A stretch of 64,000 nucleotides of DNA from Histoplasma ohiense (GCA_017607445.1 JAEVHH010000005.1:4593001-4657000), one strand, 5' to 3'. Shown: positions 1 to 11,985, numbered from the stretch's first letter. The notes: a model not told the origin generated them from the sequence alone. Made by a program: numbers and translations.

Positions 1-663
1 CTGTGGTGATTGCAACATCAGATTCATTTGTTTCTATATGGAGTTTTCACTGTGAATCAAAGTGAATCAACAACAGTGCTTTTGTAAAGCATTCTTTTAA
101 CTGCAAAATTGCATGCTTGTAGTTTTCATCTAACTGAACAGATGTGTTATTCTTTCTTCTTTTCATTTTGTAATCTTTTAACAATTCAGTCAGAGATGCT
201 GTTATTATTGAGAACTTGTATATGAATTGACAATAAAAATTGATAAATTCTAGAAATATTTGCAATTCATTTATAGTTTGTGATTCTGATCAATCTAGAA
301 TTGTGTTGATATGATGTTTCTCAACAGTAATGCTCTGTGTGGTAACCACAAAACTCAAAAATCCAATTTCTGTTGTATGAAATGTACACTTACTAAGTTT
401 GGTATATAGTCTTCAATGCCTTAACCATTCCAGCATGTTCTTAACATGGATGACATGCTTGTCAAATGTGTTTGAATAGATTATGATATTGTCAAGATAA
501 GCCACACAATATATGTCTAAAAGATCACTGAGAGCTTTGTTGATATAAGATTGAAAGATCACAGAGATATTGATTAGCTCAAAAGATAAGACTAGATATT
601 CAAAATATTCATATCATGTTTGAAATGCTGTCTTCCATTCATCCTCTGCTCATATGTGAATTC
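1..663 (-). pseudogene. Gypsy family 3 pol relic, RT palm to RNase H (C-terminal part)
   Basis: Minus-strand reverse transcriptase/RNase H relic of a Ty3/Gypsy element. It is not the same family as the two dominant ones here. The catalytic box reads YLDN (minus strand of about 485-502), a decayed YLDD. Downstream, residues such as FINFYCQFIYKF and LLIHFD (265-47) match the post-RT 'F.NFYRRFI..FS ... LL.HFD' stretch of Gypsy pol. In-frame TGA codons interrupt it. The element runs off the left window edge and continues at 1,865-2,141, because a hAT derivative is inserted in between. The hAT target duplication gtgaattc marks the split. No LTR of this family is visible, so its size is unknown. 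Confidence is high for Gypsy RT, low for the family boundary. Confidence 0.75.
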
Positions 664-1864
664 TAGGCTGGCTGGTGGGACCATGAATTTCATGTTTGAT
701 TTGATTTGATTTAGTCTCAGTCCATTTCTTGGCGTGATTTTCAGTGGGACCAGAATCAGAATGAGAGTGTAAAGTGACTAGAATTATTAGAACATGAGTG
801 AAATGGGACTAATAAATCTTGATATTTCATGTAAAGTGACTGACTATCAAAAATAAGAACATGACCTGGGACTGACTATGATTTTGACTGAGGTTTGGTC
901 CCATTCTGATGATTATATAATACATATCTTAGATATCAATCTGATGATATGATTGGTGGAGATATCACCCCTATCTAGTGCTGTCAACCAATTTGCCCCT
1001 GCCAATCTATCTACTGCTGCTAATCTATCGCCGCTGCTAAGCTATCCCTCGCTGCTAATCTATCGCCGCTGCCAATCTATCCCTCACTGCTAAGCTATCC
1101 CTCGCTGCTAAGCTATCACAGCCAATCTATCGCTGCTAATCTATCGCTGCCAACCTATCTACCGCGGCGAATCTATCTATCGCTGCCAATTTATCTACCA
1201 CTGCCAATCTATCTATCGCTGCCAATCTATTGCTGCTAATCTATCGCTGCTAATCTATCGCTGCTGCCAATCTATCTTTCGCTGCTAATATATCGCCGCT
1301 GCCAATCTATCCCTCGCTGCTAAGCTATCCCTCGCTGCTAAGCTATCCCTCACTGCTAATCTATCGCTGCCAACCTATCTATCACTGCCAATCTATCTAT
1401 CGCTGCTAATCTATCGCTGCTAATCTATCGCTGCTAATCTATCGCTGCTAATCTATCGCTGCTAATCTATTGCTGCTAATCTATTGCTGCTAATCTATCG
1501 CTGCCAACCTATCTACCGCGGCGAATCTATCTATCACTATCATTACTAGTTCAAAATAGAACTAGAGCATAAATACACTAAACTTCTTTTGATAGGTAAT
1601 GATTTTTGGTAACACTCATAGCATTATATCATCTATATAGAGTAAATCATGGTCCCATTTGGTCCCATTTTAACAAAATGGGATCAAATGGGACCAGAAT
1701 CAGTAATTTATAAGAAGAACATGACCTGGGACTAGATTTATAATATAAACAGTGTAAAGTGACTAATTTAATAAACACTATATGGGACCAGGACTAAGAA
1801 ATTTGATAATGGGACTGGAGAAATATTTAGTCCCAGTCTCATGCATGGTCACACAGTCAGTCTA
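664..1864. mobile_element. Non-autonomous hAT element with 8-bp TSD
   Basis: A 1,201-bp element without a transposase. The left end begins TAGGCTGGCTGGTGGGACC. The right end, read from the opposite strand, begins TAGACTGACTGTGTGACC. The flanking 8-bp direct repeat gtgaattc is perfect (656-663 and 1,865-1,872), as expected for hAT transposition. Both ends match those of the large hAT at 47,158-53,044 for roughly 100-200 bp, so that family could have mobilised it. The interior is an expanded minisatellite. It is inserted in the RT of a minus-strand Gypsy relic. CpGs survive at the minisatellite and in places near the ends, suggesting it is younger than its host element. Confidence 0.9.
972..1545. 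repeat. Minisatellite inside the non-autonomous hAT
   Basis: Tandem degenerate units around 'ctatcgctgctaat' (14 bp), mixed with an 18-bp form 'ctgctaagctatccctcg' and spacer variants such as 'ctatctaccgcggcgaat'. It fills about half of the element. The same unit, at much higher copy number, occurs at 27,785-28,680. Confidence 0.85.
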
Positions 1865-2141
1865 GTGAATTCTATGATACACATCTCTAAGATTCAGCTG
1901 TGTATATATTTTGACACCTGCTAATCTATCAAGTATTTCACTTATTAAGAGCAGTGGGTATCGATTCTTGATCATTATTTCATTCAATCTTTGATAATCC
2001 ACACAAAGACACAGGGTTCCATCTTTCTTCAGCACAAATAATACTGGTGTGCTGGCTGGGCTTTTGAACAGATATATTCAATTCTTCTCTAACATCTTTT
2101 CAATGTATTCTCAGAGGACAGAGAGTTCTTGAGATGATAAG
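1865..2141 (-). pseudogene. Gypsy family 3 pol relic, N-terminal RT part
   Basis: Continuation of the minus-strand RT relic interrupted by the hAT derivative. Read on the minus strand it aligns by eye with the fingers/palm segment that families 1 and 2 show before their catalytic box, including the '..LC.DYR.LN..T...YPLP' type region. It ends at 2,141, where a plus-strand family-2 LTR begins. The last five bases (ataag) would be one copy of that insertion's target duplication. The other copy is missing because the family-2 element is truncated at 4,875. Confidence 0.65.
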
Positions 2142-2675
2142 TGTAATGGGTTAGCACTCATTAGTAATTAACTTATGCAATCAACTTCTCTTCTGCACCC
2201 ACTCATTTCTGGCTGTTGTGATTTTGTGTAATTCTCAATGTTCTTCCACTCCATGCTCTGCACTCATATAGTTTCTAACAATTCTTTCATGTAGCTCTTA
2301 ACATTCTTCTACTTCATACTTCACACTTATATAGTCTCTAACAATTCTTTTATGTAGCTTCTAACATTCTTTCACTCTGTATTCTGCACTTATATAGTCT
2401 CTAACAATTCTTCTGTGTAGCTCTCAATGATTCCCTCATTCCACACTTCACATTCATATAGTTTCTAATAATTCTTATGCATATCTCTTAATGTTCTTTC
2501 ACTCTATGCTTCCCTGTGAAGCAGCTTCTGATATTCTTTCACTCTGAACTTTTCTCTATAAGAATTCTCTTTGTATGATCTTTTCTTCTGATTTCTTTTC
2601 TCTTTCTTTTCTTAATCAATTCATAATCTGTAATTAGAATAGTATCAAATTGTTAATCAAAGTATATCTGTTATA
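2142..2675 (+). repeat. Gypsy family 2 5' LTR (long form)
   Basis: A 534-bp LTR beginning TGTAATGGGTTAGC and ending CTGTTATA (ancestrally ..TTACA). The same sequence occurs at 42,280-42,814 and 62,141-62,674 on the minus strand (534-535 bp), with shorter forms at 40,634-41,019 and 26,523-26,912. Four to five tandem 63-bp units (starts near 2,271, 2,334, 2,397 and 2,461) lie in its upstream half and explain the length difference. AATCAATTCATAA at 2,624-2,636 is the candidate 5' end of the RNA (see the adjacent primer site). Confidence 0.88.
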
Positions 2676-2688
2676 TTATGAATTGATT
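2676..2688 (+). other. Family 2 primer-binding site, self-priming type
   Basis: The 13 bases immediately after the LTR, TTATGAATTGATT, are the exact reverse complement of AATCAATTCATAA at 2,624-2,636 inside the LTR. No tRNA-type PBS (TGG...) is present. Fold-back of the RNA 5' end onto this site is the Tf1/sushi self-priming mode. The minus-strand copy shows the same pairing with changed bases (PBS at 62,128-62,140). Confidence 0.7.
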
Positions 2689-3060
2689 CTTCTATGTTTT
2701 AGATCTGAGCATCTCATTATTAATTCTTACACTCAAGTGTATTGTTTAAGATCTGAGTGCTTCATTATCAGTTCTTACATCTGAGTGTGTTGTTTACAGA
2801 TCTGAGTGCTTAGTCATTACAAGAGATTTCTCATAAATCTGAGTGTCTCTATTGTTAGTTATATAGACTGTTATGTCTAAGCATCTGAAACACAATCAAC
2901 TGTGTTCTATGAGATCTGAGTGTCTACAAACTGTAACACTGTGAATAGTGTTCATGAAGAAGCTTGATCAAGCTTAGCACTGCAATACTGTGAATAGTGT
3001 CTGTGAGAGAACTGAGTGTCTACAAGTATTTCTTTTCTTTTATTATTATTACATGTCTTT
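2676..3060 (+). repeat. Family 2 leader with degenerate tandem motif
   Basis: Untranslated leader between LTR and gag. A motif close to 'agatctgagtgt' recurs at least six times at irregular 35-50-base spacing (for example 2,701, 2,749, 2,779, 2,800, 2,839 and 2,912). The minus-strand copy carries the same series at about 61,890-62,110. It could be an RNA packaging or dimerisation region; that is inference only. Confidence 0.6.
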
Positions 3061-3070
3061 AGATATTGAA

Positions 3071-4084
3071 ATGAACTATGAACAATTCTATGAACATCCA
3101 CTGCATTCAAACACAGTGAATGACAACTTAGATCTATGAAGCATTCTTCAGCAACAGACACTACAGATAACTGAATTGCAATAATGATTTGCTGAAATGA
3201 GCACTTCTGTGTTCACTGTTTCTTCTACACCCACATCTCATGAAAAGCTTTCAAGAGAGAAGCTTTCAATCCTCAACAAATATGAGAGAGATCTAACACT
3301 CTATCTTGTGTGGAAGTTAAAAGCAAATGCCAAATTGAACATCAATGAATGAGCAATAGACTTGCTATTCAATCAAGTGTGGTATATTCATAACAGATTG
3401 AATGATGATGTGTTAGTGAAATTTCAACTCTGAATGAGTCATTGTCAGAACAATCAGTGTATGTCAGAACTAGTCTTTCAACAACTCAACTCTCTCTTTC
3501 TTGATTCTATACTTCAAGTCAAGATATTAGACTGACTTAATCAAACTCATCAGATGAATGTTGTGTTGACAACTTATCTTTCTGAATTTAATTACAAGCT
3601 TCTAAAAGCAGGTGAATAAGACTGAGATAATACTATCAAAATCAATATATTGTTCAAGAACTTGAACTTTCAGTTGTATAATCAAAGTATAGAGTATCTG
3701 AAGCTCTCAATATACAGTGAATTCTGTGCTGATCTTTGTCTGTTGAACAATGATCTGTCTCAGTTTCACATGCTTCAAAATTGCAGAGAATTTCACTGAA
3801 CAAATGTGTATGCTCTGAACTGCTCTACAGCACTCTCTGCCTCCAAACCAGAATCAATGAACTGAGTCTCACATATAAATGCAAGTCATTCAAAAGTCTC
3901 CAATGTCTCAGAGAAAGACATCACTGACTGAATTGTCAGAGAAGTCTGTATATACTACAACAAGTCAGAGCACTTTGCAAATCAATGTCTGAATGTAATC
4001 ACTCTGAGTAAACCTCTCACATGTGTAAACACTGTGTTGTCTGTGAATAGACAAGAACAGAGAAAAGATGAGCTCTTGCTCTAA
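3071..4084 (+). pseudogene. Family 2 Gag relic
   Basis: Structural Gag of the family-2 Gypsy element. One frame runs from ATG 3,071 to TAA 4,082-4,084, about 337 codons, interrupted mainly by TGA. The N-terminus MNYEQFYEHPLH recurs in the minus-strand copy (start 60,762). Near the C-terminus is a CCHC zinc-knuckle relic starting at the Cys at 3,947. Its second Cys has become Tyr here but is still Cys in the minus-strand copy near 46,555. A Lys/Asn-rich tail follows. Protease-pol begins in the -1 frame and overlaps the 3' end. Confidence 0.75.
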
Positions 4085-4875
4085 AATGTAAATGAGAACT
4101 CAAAGAACAGAAAGCTAGTTGAAGATTTGAACAGAAAATACAAATGAATGCAATCATAATCTCTGTCATTGTAAATAGTTTAGTCAATGTATGAGCAATA
4201 GTAGACAGTGATTTTCTTCACTATACTCTTATAGACACTCAGCTGATTGAGAAGCATAAGCTTCAGTGTATTCTCTTTTTCAAACTGTGTAAACTCAGTG
4301 AATTTGATGACCTCAGAGAATCCACCTTCTACAACATGATAAGATTTAATGTTGATATAGAAGAATATGAGAAAAAGAATGTATATGTATATGAAATACA
4401 AGATCTTGAGTATGATCTAATGCTTGATCTATTATAGCTCACAGAATTTGAAACCTTGTTGAATGCATGTAACTGCTGTCTTATTTTCTCAGAAGATGAC
4501 TGTGTTTATGAGAAAGATGTCAATAGAACTGCTGATCTCACTCAGATATCAGTGAAAGTGTACAAACTACTAACTCATCAAGTGCATGAGAAGAAGAATG
4601 TCCAAGTGTTTGCTGCTAGTATGATGAATATCAAAAAGACATTAGAGAAACTAGAACTCAAGAATCTCAAAAAACTGTGCAAAAAACTATCTGAATTGTA
4701 CAAAGATTTCACAGATGTGTTTGATGAAAAAGAAGCTGAAAAGCTTCCCTCTCACTGAAAATGCAGTATAGATCATATAATCAAACTCATCAAGAAAGAT
4801 GATAAGAATCCACAATCACTCTGAGATTCTCTCTACAGCATATCATACAATGAGCTTCTTGTTCTATGAAAAACA
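4040..4875 (+). pseudogene. Family 2 protease and start of RT, truncated
   Basis: Pol of the family-2 element in the -1 frame relative to gag. The aspartic protease active-site relic is V-D-S-D near 4,200 (DSG in the other copies), followed by FLHYTLIDTQLIEKHKLQ. A linker then runs to 'ELYKDFTDVFDEKEAEKLPSH' type residues (to 4,758), the segment just upstream of RT. The element is cut at 4,875, where unrelated sequence (repeat X) starts. RT, integrase and the 3' LTR are missing. The intact order is seen at 37,105-40,646. Confidence 0.75.
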
Positions 4876-4876
4876 C

Positions 4877-5004
4877 TATAACTATTGCATGTTGAACTCC
4901 GCTGAGGTTCATTCATTTTGCTAATAAATTAAATTCATGCTAATCAGAAATATTCTAGCCTTCTTAGAGTTACTTGAAGTAAATCTTCACTGATCTTCAA
5001 AGTT
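4877..5004. repeat. Repeat X, copy 1
   Basis: About 127 bp shared, in the same orientation, with 27,358-27,483. It contains a hairpin, GAACTCC-GCT-GAGGTTC here (GGGGTTC in copy 2), and retains a CpG that most of the region has lost. It sits directly upstream of the RecQ-like frame. The class is unknown: it could be a SINE-like fragment, an element terminus or a shared promoter segment. Confidence 0.6.
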
Positions 5005-5111
5005 GTCCACAGCTGTGTCAGCAGTATCAACAGTATACTTTATTTCATCTATACAGTCTGTATCATCAGCAGAATATATTCATTACAAGTTTGAGATCTT
5101 TATCATCTGTG

Positions 5112-8100
5112 ATGAAGACTGAATATAATGTGTCACTGTCATATTTTAGAATTCTACTCAAATGATATATTGTGCTTTGTACAATACATGGTTTCTGCTA
5201 CACTCATCAGAATCTTAGATGACATCTACTAGAAAAGCATTGTCAGAAATGAGCTCAGTATCAGATGATTGAGCAAGATAATCAGTTCTGAACAGTTACA
5301 GATACAGTGAATAAGATTACACATTCATTCAATAAAATCTCTGAGATTCATGAACTGTCAACTCAATCAGAATTTATCTGTCATCTGAAGTCATGTAATT
5401 ATCATACCATCAGCTGTGCCTGCATGTGACAGCATTACAATAAAAAACATCAGTGACAGATATTTCATCACAGTCTCATACTCTGACACCACACACACTT
5501 TCAGTGTCTTTTCAGTCAAAGTCAATGAGTCCAGTTCTTCACTGTGGTGTTAACTGACTCAGTCATATTAGAACAATATATAGAGTTACACATCAATGCT
5601 CTCAGAACTGTCCCATACTTAGCATCAACATTCACATTCAGATCAACCATCATCATTCCTCAGCTAGTATAAAAACAGATATTCAATCAATTCAAGAACA
5701 GTCTGAAGAAAAATCATTTCAATCAGAACACTCTGAATAAATCTCAATATATTTCTGAAATCACTCTATAAATGAAAGTCACTGAGATTCACATTTATCT
5801 TCAGAGAATCATTTTTGATGAACTTGCTGTCAGTTATCAGCTGCCACAGTCAACTGAGAAGTCTGAGTTGACCACAATTTGCTTCAGTATCAGATGCATT
5901 CTGAAAAGTGCAATGATGATACTGATACATGATCAGATTCTCAATACATGTCAGCTCAGCTGTCACAACATCTGACTGCTCAACATCTTTATATATGAAA
6001 AAGTCTCTCAGAATTCAATATCTGCTCTGCAGAACAAACAGACTCATTTATACTATATTTAGATTTAACAGAGATTGATTTGCTACTGAGAGTATGTTGT
6101 TGAACAGAAGCATTTATCAGATTCTCTCTTCAAACCCACTGATGAACAGCAGATATTATGAGCAGAGATGACAGAGACAGCTGAAACAGCTGAAATGATT
6201 CAATCAACTATCAATAATCAGAACAATCTGAATGAACTGAATAGACAACTTGATCAAAAAATCTTGCAGTTCTGCATAACTGTGATTCAGTATTCTGTAT
6301 CTCATCACATTTTTGACTCTGTTCTGATCTTCTTTGCTGTCATTCTCTTCTGAGGCTCTGAGCAGTGATAGTGGTTATTCATGTTCATCTACACATCATA
6401 TCTATTCCAGCTCATCTACAACTGTCAGATTGTTGTTCTGATATATGTGATGGAACAGTGCATGAAGGATTCCAATCTGAATCTCATATTGTCACTGATG
6501 ATCATTCAGAATCAATGAATGCTCAACAACACAGTCAGTCTCATGACTGAGCTGCTGAAGAATCAACTACTTGGATTTCAGATTGCTCATACAGAGATTC
6601 TGTCTGCACTGATGCACTGACATTAGAATGAGCTGATTCTTATCTATCAGAATGTAATCTTCTCTTTGACTGATCTGCATATCATCATCTGACAGAGCTT
6701 GACTCAGATCTATAAGATCTTTCAGAATGAGCTCTGTCTCAGTGATGTTTTATATCTGATATCTCAGATTTCATGATTTGATCTGTCAGATTTTGTTGAT
6801 AACTGAGATGTTGTGAAGCTGAATGACTTCTTTCTCATTGACTTCTGAAACACTTCTCAGCTGCAGCTCTTTGACAGCTGATTGTTCATTCAAGTCAGTA
6901 AGACCTCTGCACTGTTTCAGATATTCTGAAAGTGGACAATGAACAGCATCTGAATGATGTCAGCTGACACAGCTGATCAGTATGAGAATGCTGTTCAGTG
7001 ATTTCTCAACACTCTTTTTATTCTATTTTTCATTGATTTCAGACAGCAGCTGCAGTGCATGAAGTTTCTGAGACTGCAGTGATGAAACACAACTCTCAAA
7101 TCTCAGAATCTCTTTCTTCACAATAGTCATATACTGTTTATTATCAGCTATCATAAATCTCTGAATATGATCAATGCATTGCAGTAGTCTGTGCAGTTTC
7201 TTCTTTCAGAGATTACAGCTCTCACAGTACAGTTTCTGACACTAGTTCAATCATTTCATCAGTGACTGTATCAGCAGATCAACATCTCAGAGACTATATT
7301 GAATTATCTCTGATTTCAGAGACATTCACTGTGATCTGATGACTGTATGATCAACATGATTGTCTTCATGAGCAAGCAATTTCTGGGCAAGCACATCCAC
7401 ATCTGTGTATGATGACAGATCACTGTGAGTATTGTCATCAGAAAATTCACTGCAGCTGCTTCCCTCTGACTGACTGAGAATGATAATGAAGATGAAGATG
7501 AGAATTTCATCAGCAGTATATCTACTATCTTTCACTGACAGATATCACACACATTATGAATGAGAAACTGTGTCTATGATGACACTGTCAACTTTCAAAA
7601 TGACTTGACAGACACTGAGCTGTAGAAGTTTCAGTATATCAGTGAGCTCTGACATCAGCTCATTCACAATCTCACTGCATTTCATCTGACTGCTTCTCTC
7701 TCTCTATTTCCAACTCTGATTCAAGATCTCAGCCAAGTCAGCAACTCATCCACTTATCAGTCAGTTGATCTGACAAATCAGAAAGAAAAGAACAAAAGTC
7801 TCTTTAAACACTGATGAATGAATTCAGAGATGAAGTTCTGACTTGTACAGCAGTTGACTCACTGAGTCACTTCAGTCTGCAGTCACTGATATTGAATTAT
7901 AGAACAGACACATCTCATTCTGCAGTGCATATATGAAAAGCACACTCAGTATCAGTTCACTGTGCAAAAGCAGATGATGCAGCATGTACTCAATGAAGCT
8001 GATCAGATTATTGTGATTCTTCACACTGATGAGAGAAAGAGTCTGCTCTATCTTCTCCTCTGTCAACTTTCTGATATCAGCATCACAGTGGTGATACTGC

Positions 8101-9767
8101 CACTGATTGTACTCAAGAAGAAGATGAGACAACAGTGTCAGACAGCTGACATCAGTGTCAGAGTCTGAAATCAGATCTATAATACTGAGAATTTCATCTT
8201 CTGTCTTCTCATCATAGTGAGAATGAAGCAGACTGTTAATTGATATTTTCACTCTCTGTTGCTCTGACTGTATATAGTCAATCAGCTAGATTGCATGGTT
8301 TTTGATGAGTGTCATCTGATCATTACTGCTGCATCATACTGAAAGAGTCTCACTCTACTACTCATGTTGCAGAAACTGATATGTCAGTTTGTGTTTCTGA
8401 TCAGAACACTGTCTTCTCATCTGATTGAGAAGTTTAAGAAGATCTTGCTAGTACAGAGTGCTTGAATTGTGTGCAGTATGATCATTCAATATAATCTGTT
8501 CTATAAAGTGATCATCTGTTCATTCAATCAGAAACTGATGCTGGATTATGAAATTCTCTGAATTCAGAATACTCTAAGAAGATTGAACTCATTCATCTAT
8601 ATCATCATCTACTGTCAGAGCAGATAGAAAATGAAGAAGATGACTCATCATCTTCACTGTCTCTATTATCATTTCCATTTCATCACTTCAGAGAATAAGG
8701 CTGTTGTTCTGAGACAATAGTATGCAGAAGAGCCACTCTTGATCATCATCATATCTGTCTTTAGCATGGGCATTGATCATGCTGCTGTGCAGCTGATCAT
8801 TCATCTGAGTGTATTTTATAGCATAATCAACTTTGCACAGAAGACTGAACATCTGAGCTGTGACAGTCAGAGTAAGCAATCAGCCATTCTTTTGCCACCA
8901 CAGTGAATGCTGCCATCAACAACTCAATATGAAGTTTCAATGTCTGATGAGAAACAGATCATGCATGCATTTCTTTATCAATCTTGATATCAGATTGCTG
9001 AGCTCTCTCACTTTCTGAATGATGTAGTCATTTCATGTGAGGATGTTTATGTTCTCTGTGATTGATGTCAGACTGCAGAGTTCTCATTTGTCAGCTCATC
9101 TGTACAGTCTGTATAGTCAAGCTCATCTATATCATCAAATTCATCTGTATTATCAAGTCTATCTGTATCATCAAGCTCATCTGTACAGTCAATTGATTCT
9201 GTGGAAACTGTCTCTGAGAATGATCTGACTGATCTGACCATTGATGCTCATCTTAGAGCTGATCAGATACAGAAGAAGATGCATCTCTTTGAGAAGTATC
9301 AGAGCTATCTTCAACAACTTCAGAGTCTATACATGATCTGTCAACTTCTTCCCCACACAGAGACTCTTTCCAACACACAGCACAGTCTTCAATCATGCAA
9401 TAACCCACAACAATTCAAATATTTCAGAGCTCATTGACAGGTCAAGCAGAACAGCCTTCACTGAGAGGGCTGAATAGAGATGTATGTGATGTGTTTTCAC
9501 TGTTACAACCCACAGACAGTGTGTCAGCAGCAGGATCATGATCAATGCAATTACTCTGATCTAATCATACCAGCATACTGAGTGATATATCAGAATCAGA
9601 TTTGAAGATTAAGTCATCTTTTCAATTTGACTGAAGAATATGTTTCTTCTGATGAGGCAGTCTATATGCAGTGGCTGGGCAGAAAGTGAAAGGTGTATGA
9701 TGTGACAGCATCAAATGCTATATTAATTGCTGATCAGATGTTTCAAATGCTTTTATCTAGTCAGTAA
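5112..9767 (+). pseudogene. Telomere-linked-helicase-type RecQ DNA helicase, decayed
   Basis: Relic of a large fungal RecQ-family protein (ATP-dependent 3'-5' DNA helicase, nuclear) of the telomere-linked-helicase type. One frame of 1,551 codons runs from ATG 5,112 to TAA 9,765 with no evident frameshift. Most internal stops are TGA, with a TAG and a TAA at 6,060-6,068. Order: C2H2-like fingers (5,178-5,245 and 5,379-5,450, C-x4-C...H-x4-H); a block typical of these fungal proteins (6,200-7,500) including SYHK at 7,146-7,157; RecQ ATPase with a decayed Walker A (HTDERKS, about 8,030); an intact DECH box at 8,304-8,315; helicase-C residues SMGIDHA near 8,770; then a Cys-rich tail with CFHCYNPQTVCQQ near 9,500. 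The middle block resembles a tyrosine-recombinase fold (uncertain). It is preceded by repeat X. No CpG is evident in the frame. Confidence 0.8.
9090..9195 (+). repeat. 18-bp tandem repeat within the RecQ frame
   Basis: Six imperfect units of the type 'tcatctgtatcatcaagc', in frame between helicase-C and the Cys-rich tail. They encode a Ser-rich linker in the undecayed reading. Confidence 0.6.
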
Positions 9768-10864
9768 CTCTAAGACAGTGTATAGATACAGTTTTGTACT
9801 GCTAAAGAGTTTCTTACTATTTACTGCAAAATCTTTAAACTTGGTTATTTCTTGACAGATAAAAATTTAGCATTCATATATCATTGAAATCAATTCTTAG
9901 ATTCTTCAGCTGTCATGTCTATATAAATCTGATATGTTTTAATAGTAATTTATTATTCCATCTACTTTGCTGAATGAAGCTGCACTGATTTCTGAATTTA
10001 GCAATATATACATTGATGGCTTCAGATGACAGCATCAATCCTCAGATCTAGCTCTGTCTTGACAATATCTCAGTTATCTAGAGCATACAGAGCAATGCAA
10101 CAGTCATCTCAAACTGAGTTTTCAATCACTGTCATGAACTCCTCAGACAGCACAATGTCAGCCTGAAATGATTCCTCAGATATATAAGAATTGAGAACAA
10201 TGAGAAAGCAGATCATCTGATTAAGTGAGTAGTTTCATCTATAACAGTCTCAGTCTATAGATCTGAGGCCTCATCCACAGTCAGTGATGTTCACACAGTG
10301 GCTAAGCAGCTCAGTCAGAAGATAAGACAAAAGTAGTGAAGAGAAGTCTGTGAAAAGCTCTCTGACTGATATCAGAGCTGAAGATTCAGCAGATCAACTG
10401 TGAAATATCAGATGAAGATCTCTTCAGAGCTCATTATATCACAGTATGCTCTTCACTACTGACTCATACTTCACTTCTTTTATGAAGATTTCTCTTGATA
10501 TCACAGATATTTTCAGCATGTAGATGTAAGACTCATCTGTATTTGTGAACACAATAAAAGCTCAGAGTATTTGATGCTCTGTCAACACTCACAGAGACAC
10601 TTTCTTCATTGACTCAAGAGATCAGCAGCACAGCTACACAATCAGATGACAGCTGTTGTCTATCTAGAATCTCTGATCTCTACAGACTTTGTAGAACTGC
10701 TGAAACACACACAGTTCTACACACAATACTGTATAAGATAGCACAGCTGACTGACTGTATATCATCTGACAATTCTCCAGCAGCCCCACGAGACTGGCCT
10801 GCTGAGTACACTCATGTTAATGAGTGTAACTGTCAAGAACAGCACAGTCTATGCAGACAGTACA

Positions 10865-11085
10865 GATAGCACAATCAGTACAGTTGACTCAATCAGCTCA
10901 ATTGATATAATTGATTTGATCAATACAATTGATTCAATCAGTACAATTGGTTCAATTGGTATGATTGATTCAATTGATACAATCAGTTCAATCAGTATGA
11001 TTGATTCAATTGATACAATCAGTATAATCAGTTCAATCAGCACAGTTGACTCAATTGATTCAATTATCTGCACTGATAGTGTAAT
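10865..11085. repeat. 9/18-bp minisatellite
   Basis: Alternating 9-mers 'aattgattc' and 'aatcagtac' form an 18-bp period over about 200 bp. It is open in several frames because the period is a multiple of three; apparent proteins on either strand are products of the repeat. Confidence 0.8.
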
Positions 11086-11857
11086 CAGTACAATCTGCAT
11101 ATTTGACTCAGCTGATATATTCTTGACTGCCAGCATTGTATCTACATATACTCTGCTTTGATTTTTTTTCAATACTCTTGTCTCTATCAGCTTAAACACT
11201 TCTTCTCTTTTCTTTTCTATATTCTTTCTCTTACACTCTATTTTTTTCTTTTTTATAATCTTCTTCAATATTTTCTTTCCTCTTTCTCTGAATCTGTGTC
11301 AGATTATATAACTACAAAGTGTCACAGATGACACAGCTCTTCTCTCATTATTTTTTTATATATTTCATTTCAGAATATAGACTTTTTTTCTTTTTCTTTC
11401 ATTTATCTTATCTCTCTTTCTTCTATGATGTAAGAAGTACAGACAGTTTTCTGACAAACTGAGAGAGATGTTTCTTTCTACTCACTGTAAAATCTTTCAG
11501 AAACAGCAGTAATGACACTCTAACTCTAATTAATAGCACATACATTGCAGCTGATCATTTTATTTGTTATCTTTCTTTTTATTCTCTGAATTTCAATTCA
11601 GTTGAGTTTATATTTTCTGTCTTGAAGACTTGAATGAAGTGTCATTGAATCTTTATTCATTGAATCTGTATAATATATATCATGCAGCTTCATTGCATCT
11701 GACAGTCATTGCATTGCTTCTCAGTCTTCAACAATTATGACAGCTGTGATTCTTGAAGAACTGTTCTTCTGTTCAAAGAAATGATCTGTGAATAAATTAT
11801 ACTCTTATTGAGACTTATAGATAAAGATTTATATCTGTACAACAGTTGCTCTATGAT

Positions 11858-11985
11858 CTATACAGTCAGTGCAAAATATACAGTCAATGCAAAATGTACA
11901 GTCAGTGCAAAATGTACAGTCAGTGCAAAATGTATAATCAGTGCAAAATGTACAGTCAGTGCAAAATATACAGTTCATATGACTT
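11858..11985. repeat. 18-bp minisatellite
   Basis: About seven units of 'cagtcagtgcaaaatgta' with one to three changes each. Confidence 0.85.

Noticed and set aside
5112..9767. Alternative genetic code (TGA as sense)
   Set aside because: TGA sits at conserved Arg positions and CpG is missing generally. Retroelement frames use TGG for Trp, and the hATC region is open without needing TGA read-through. CpG decay explains it better.
10609..10869. 86-codon ORF as a gene
   Set aside because: No start context, no homology recognised, and it overlaps the beginning of a minisatellite.
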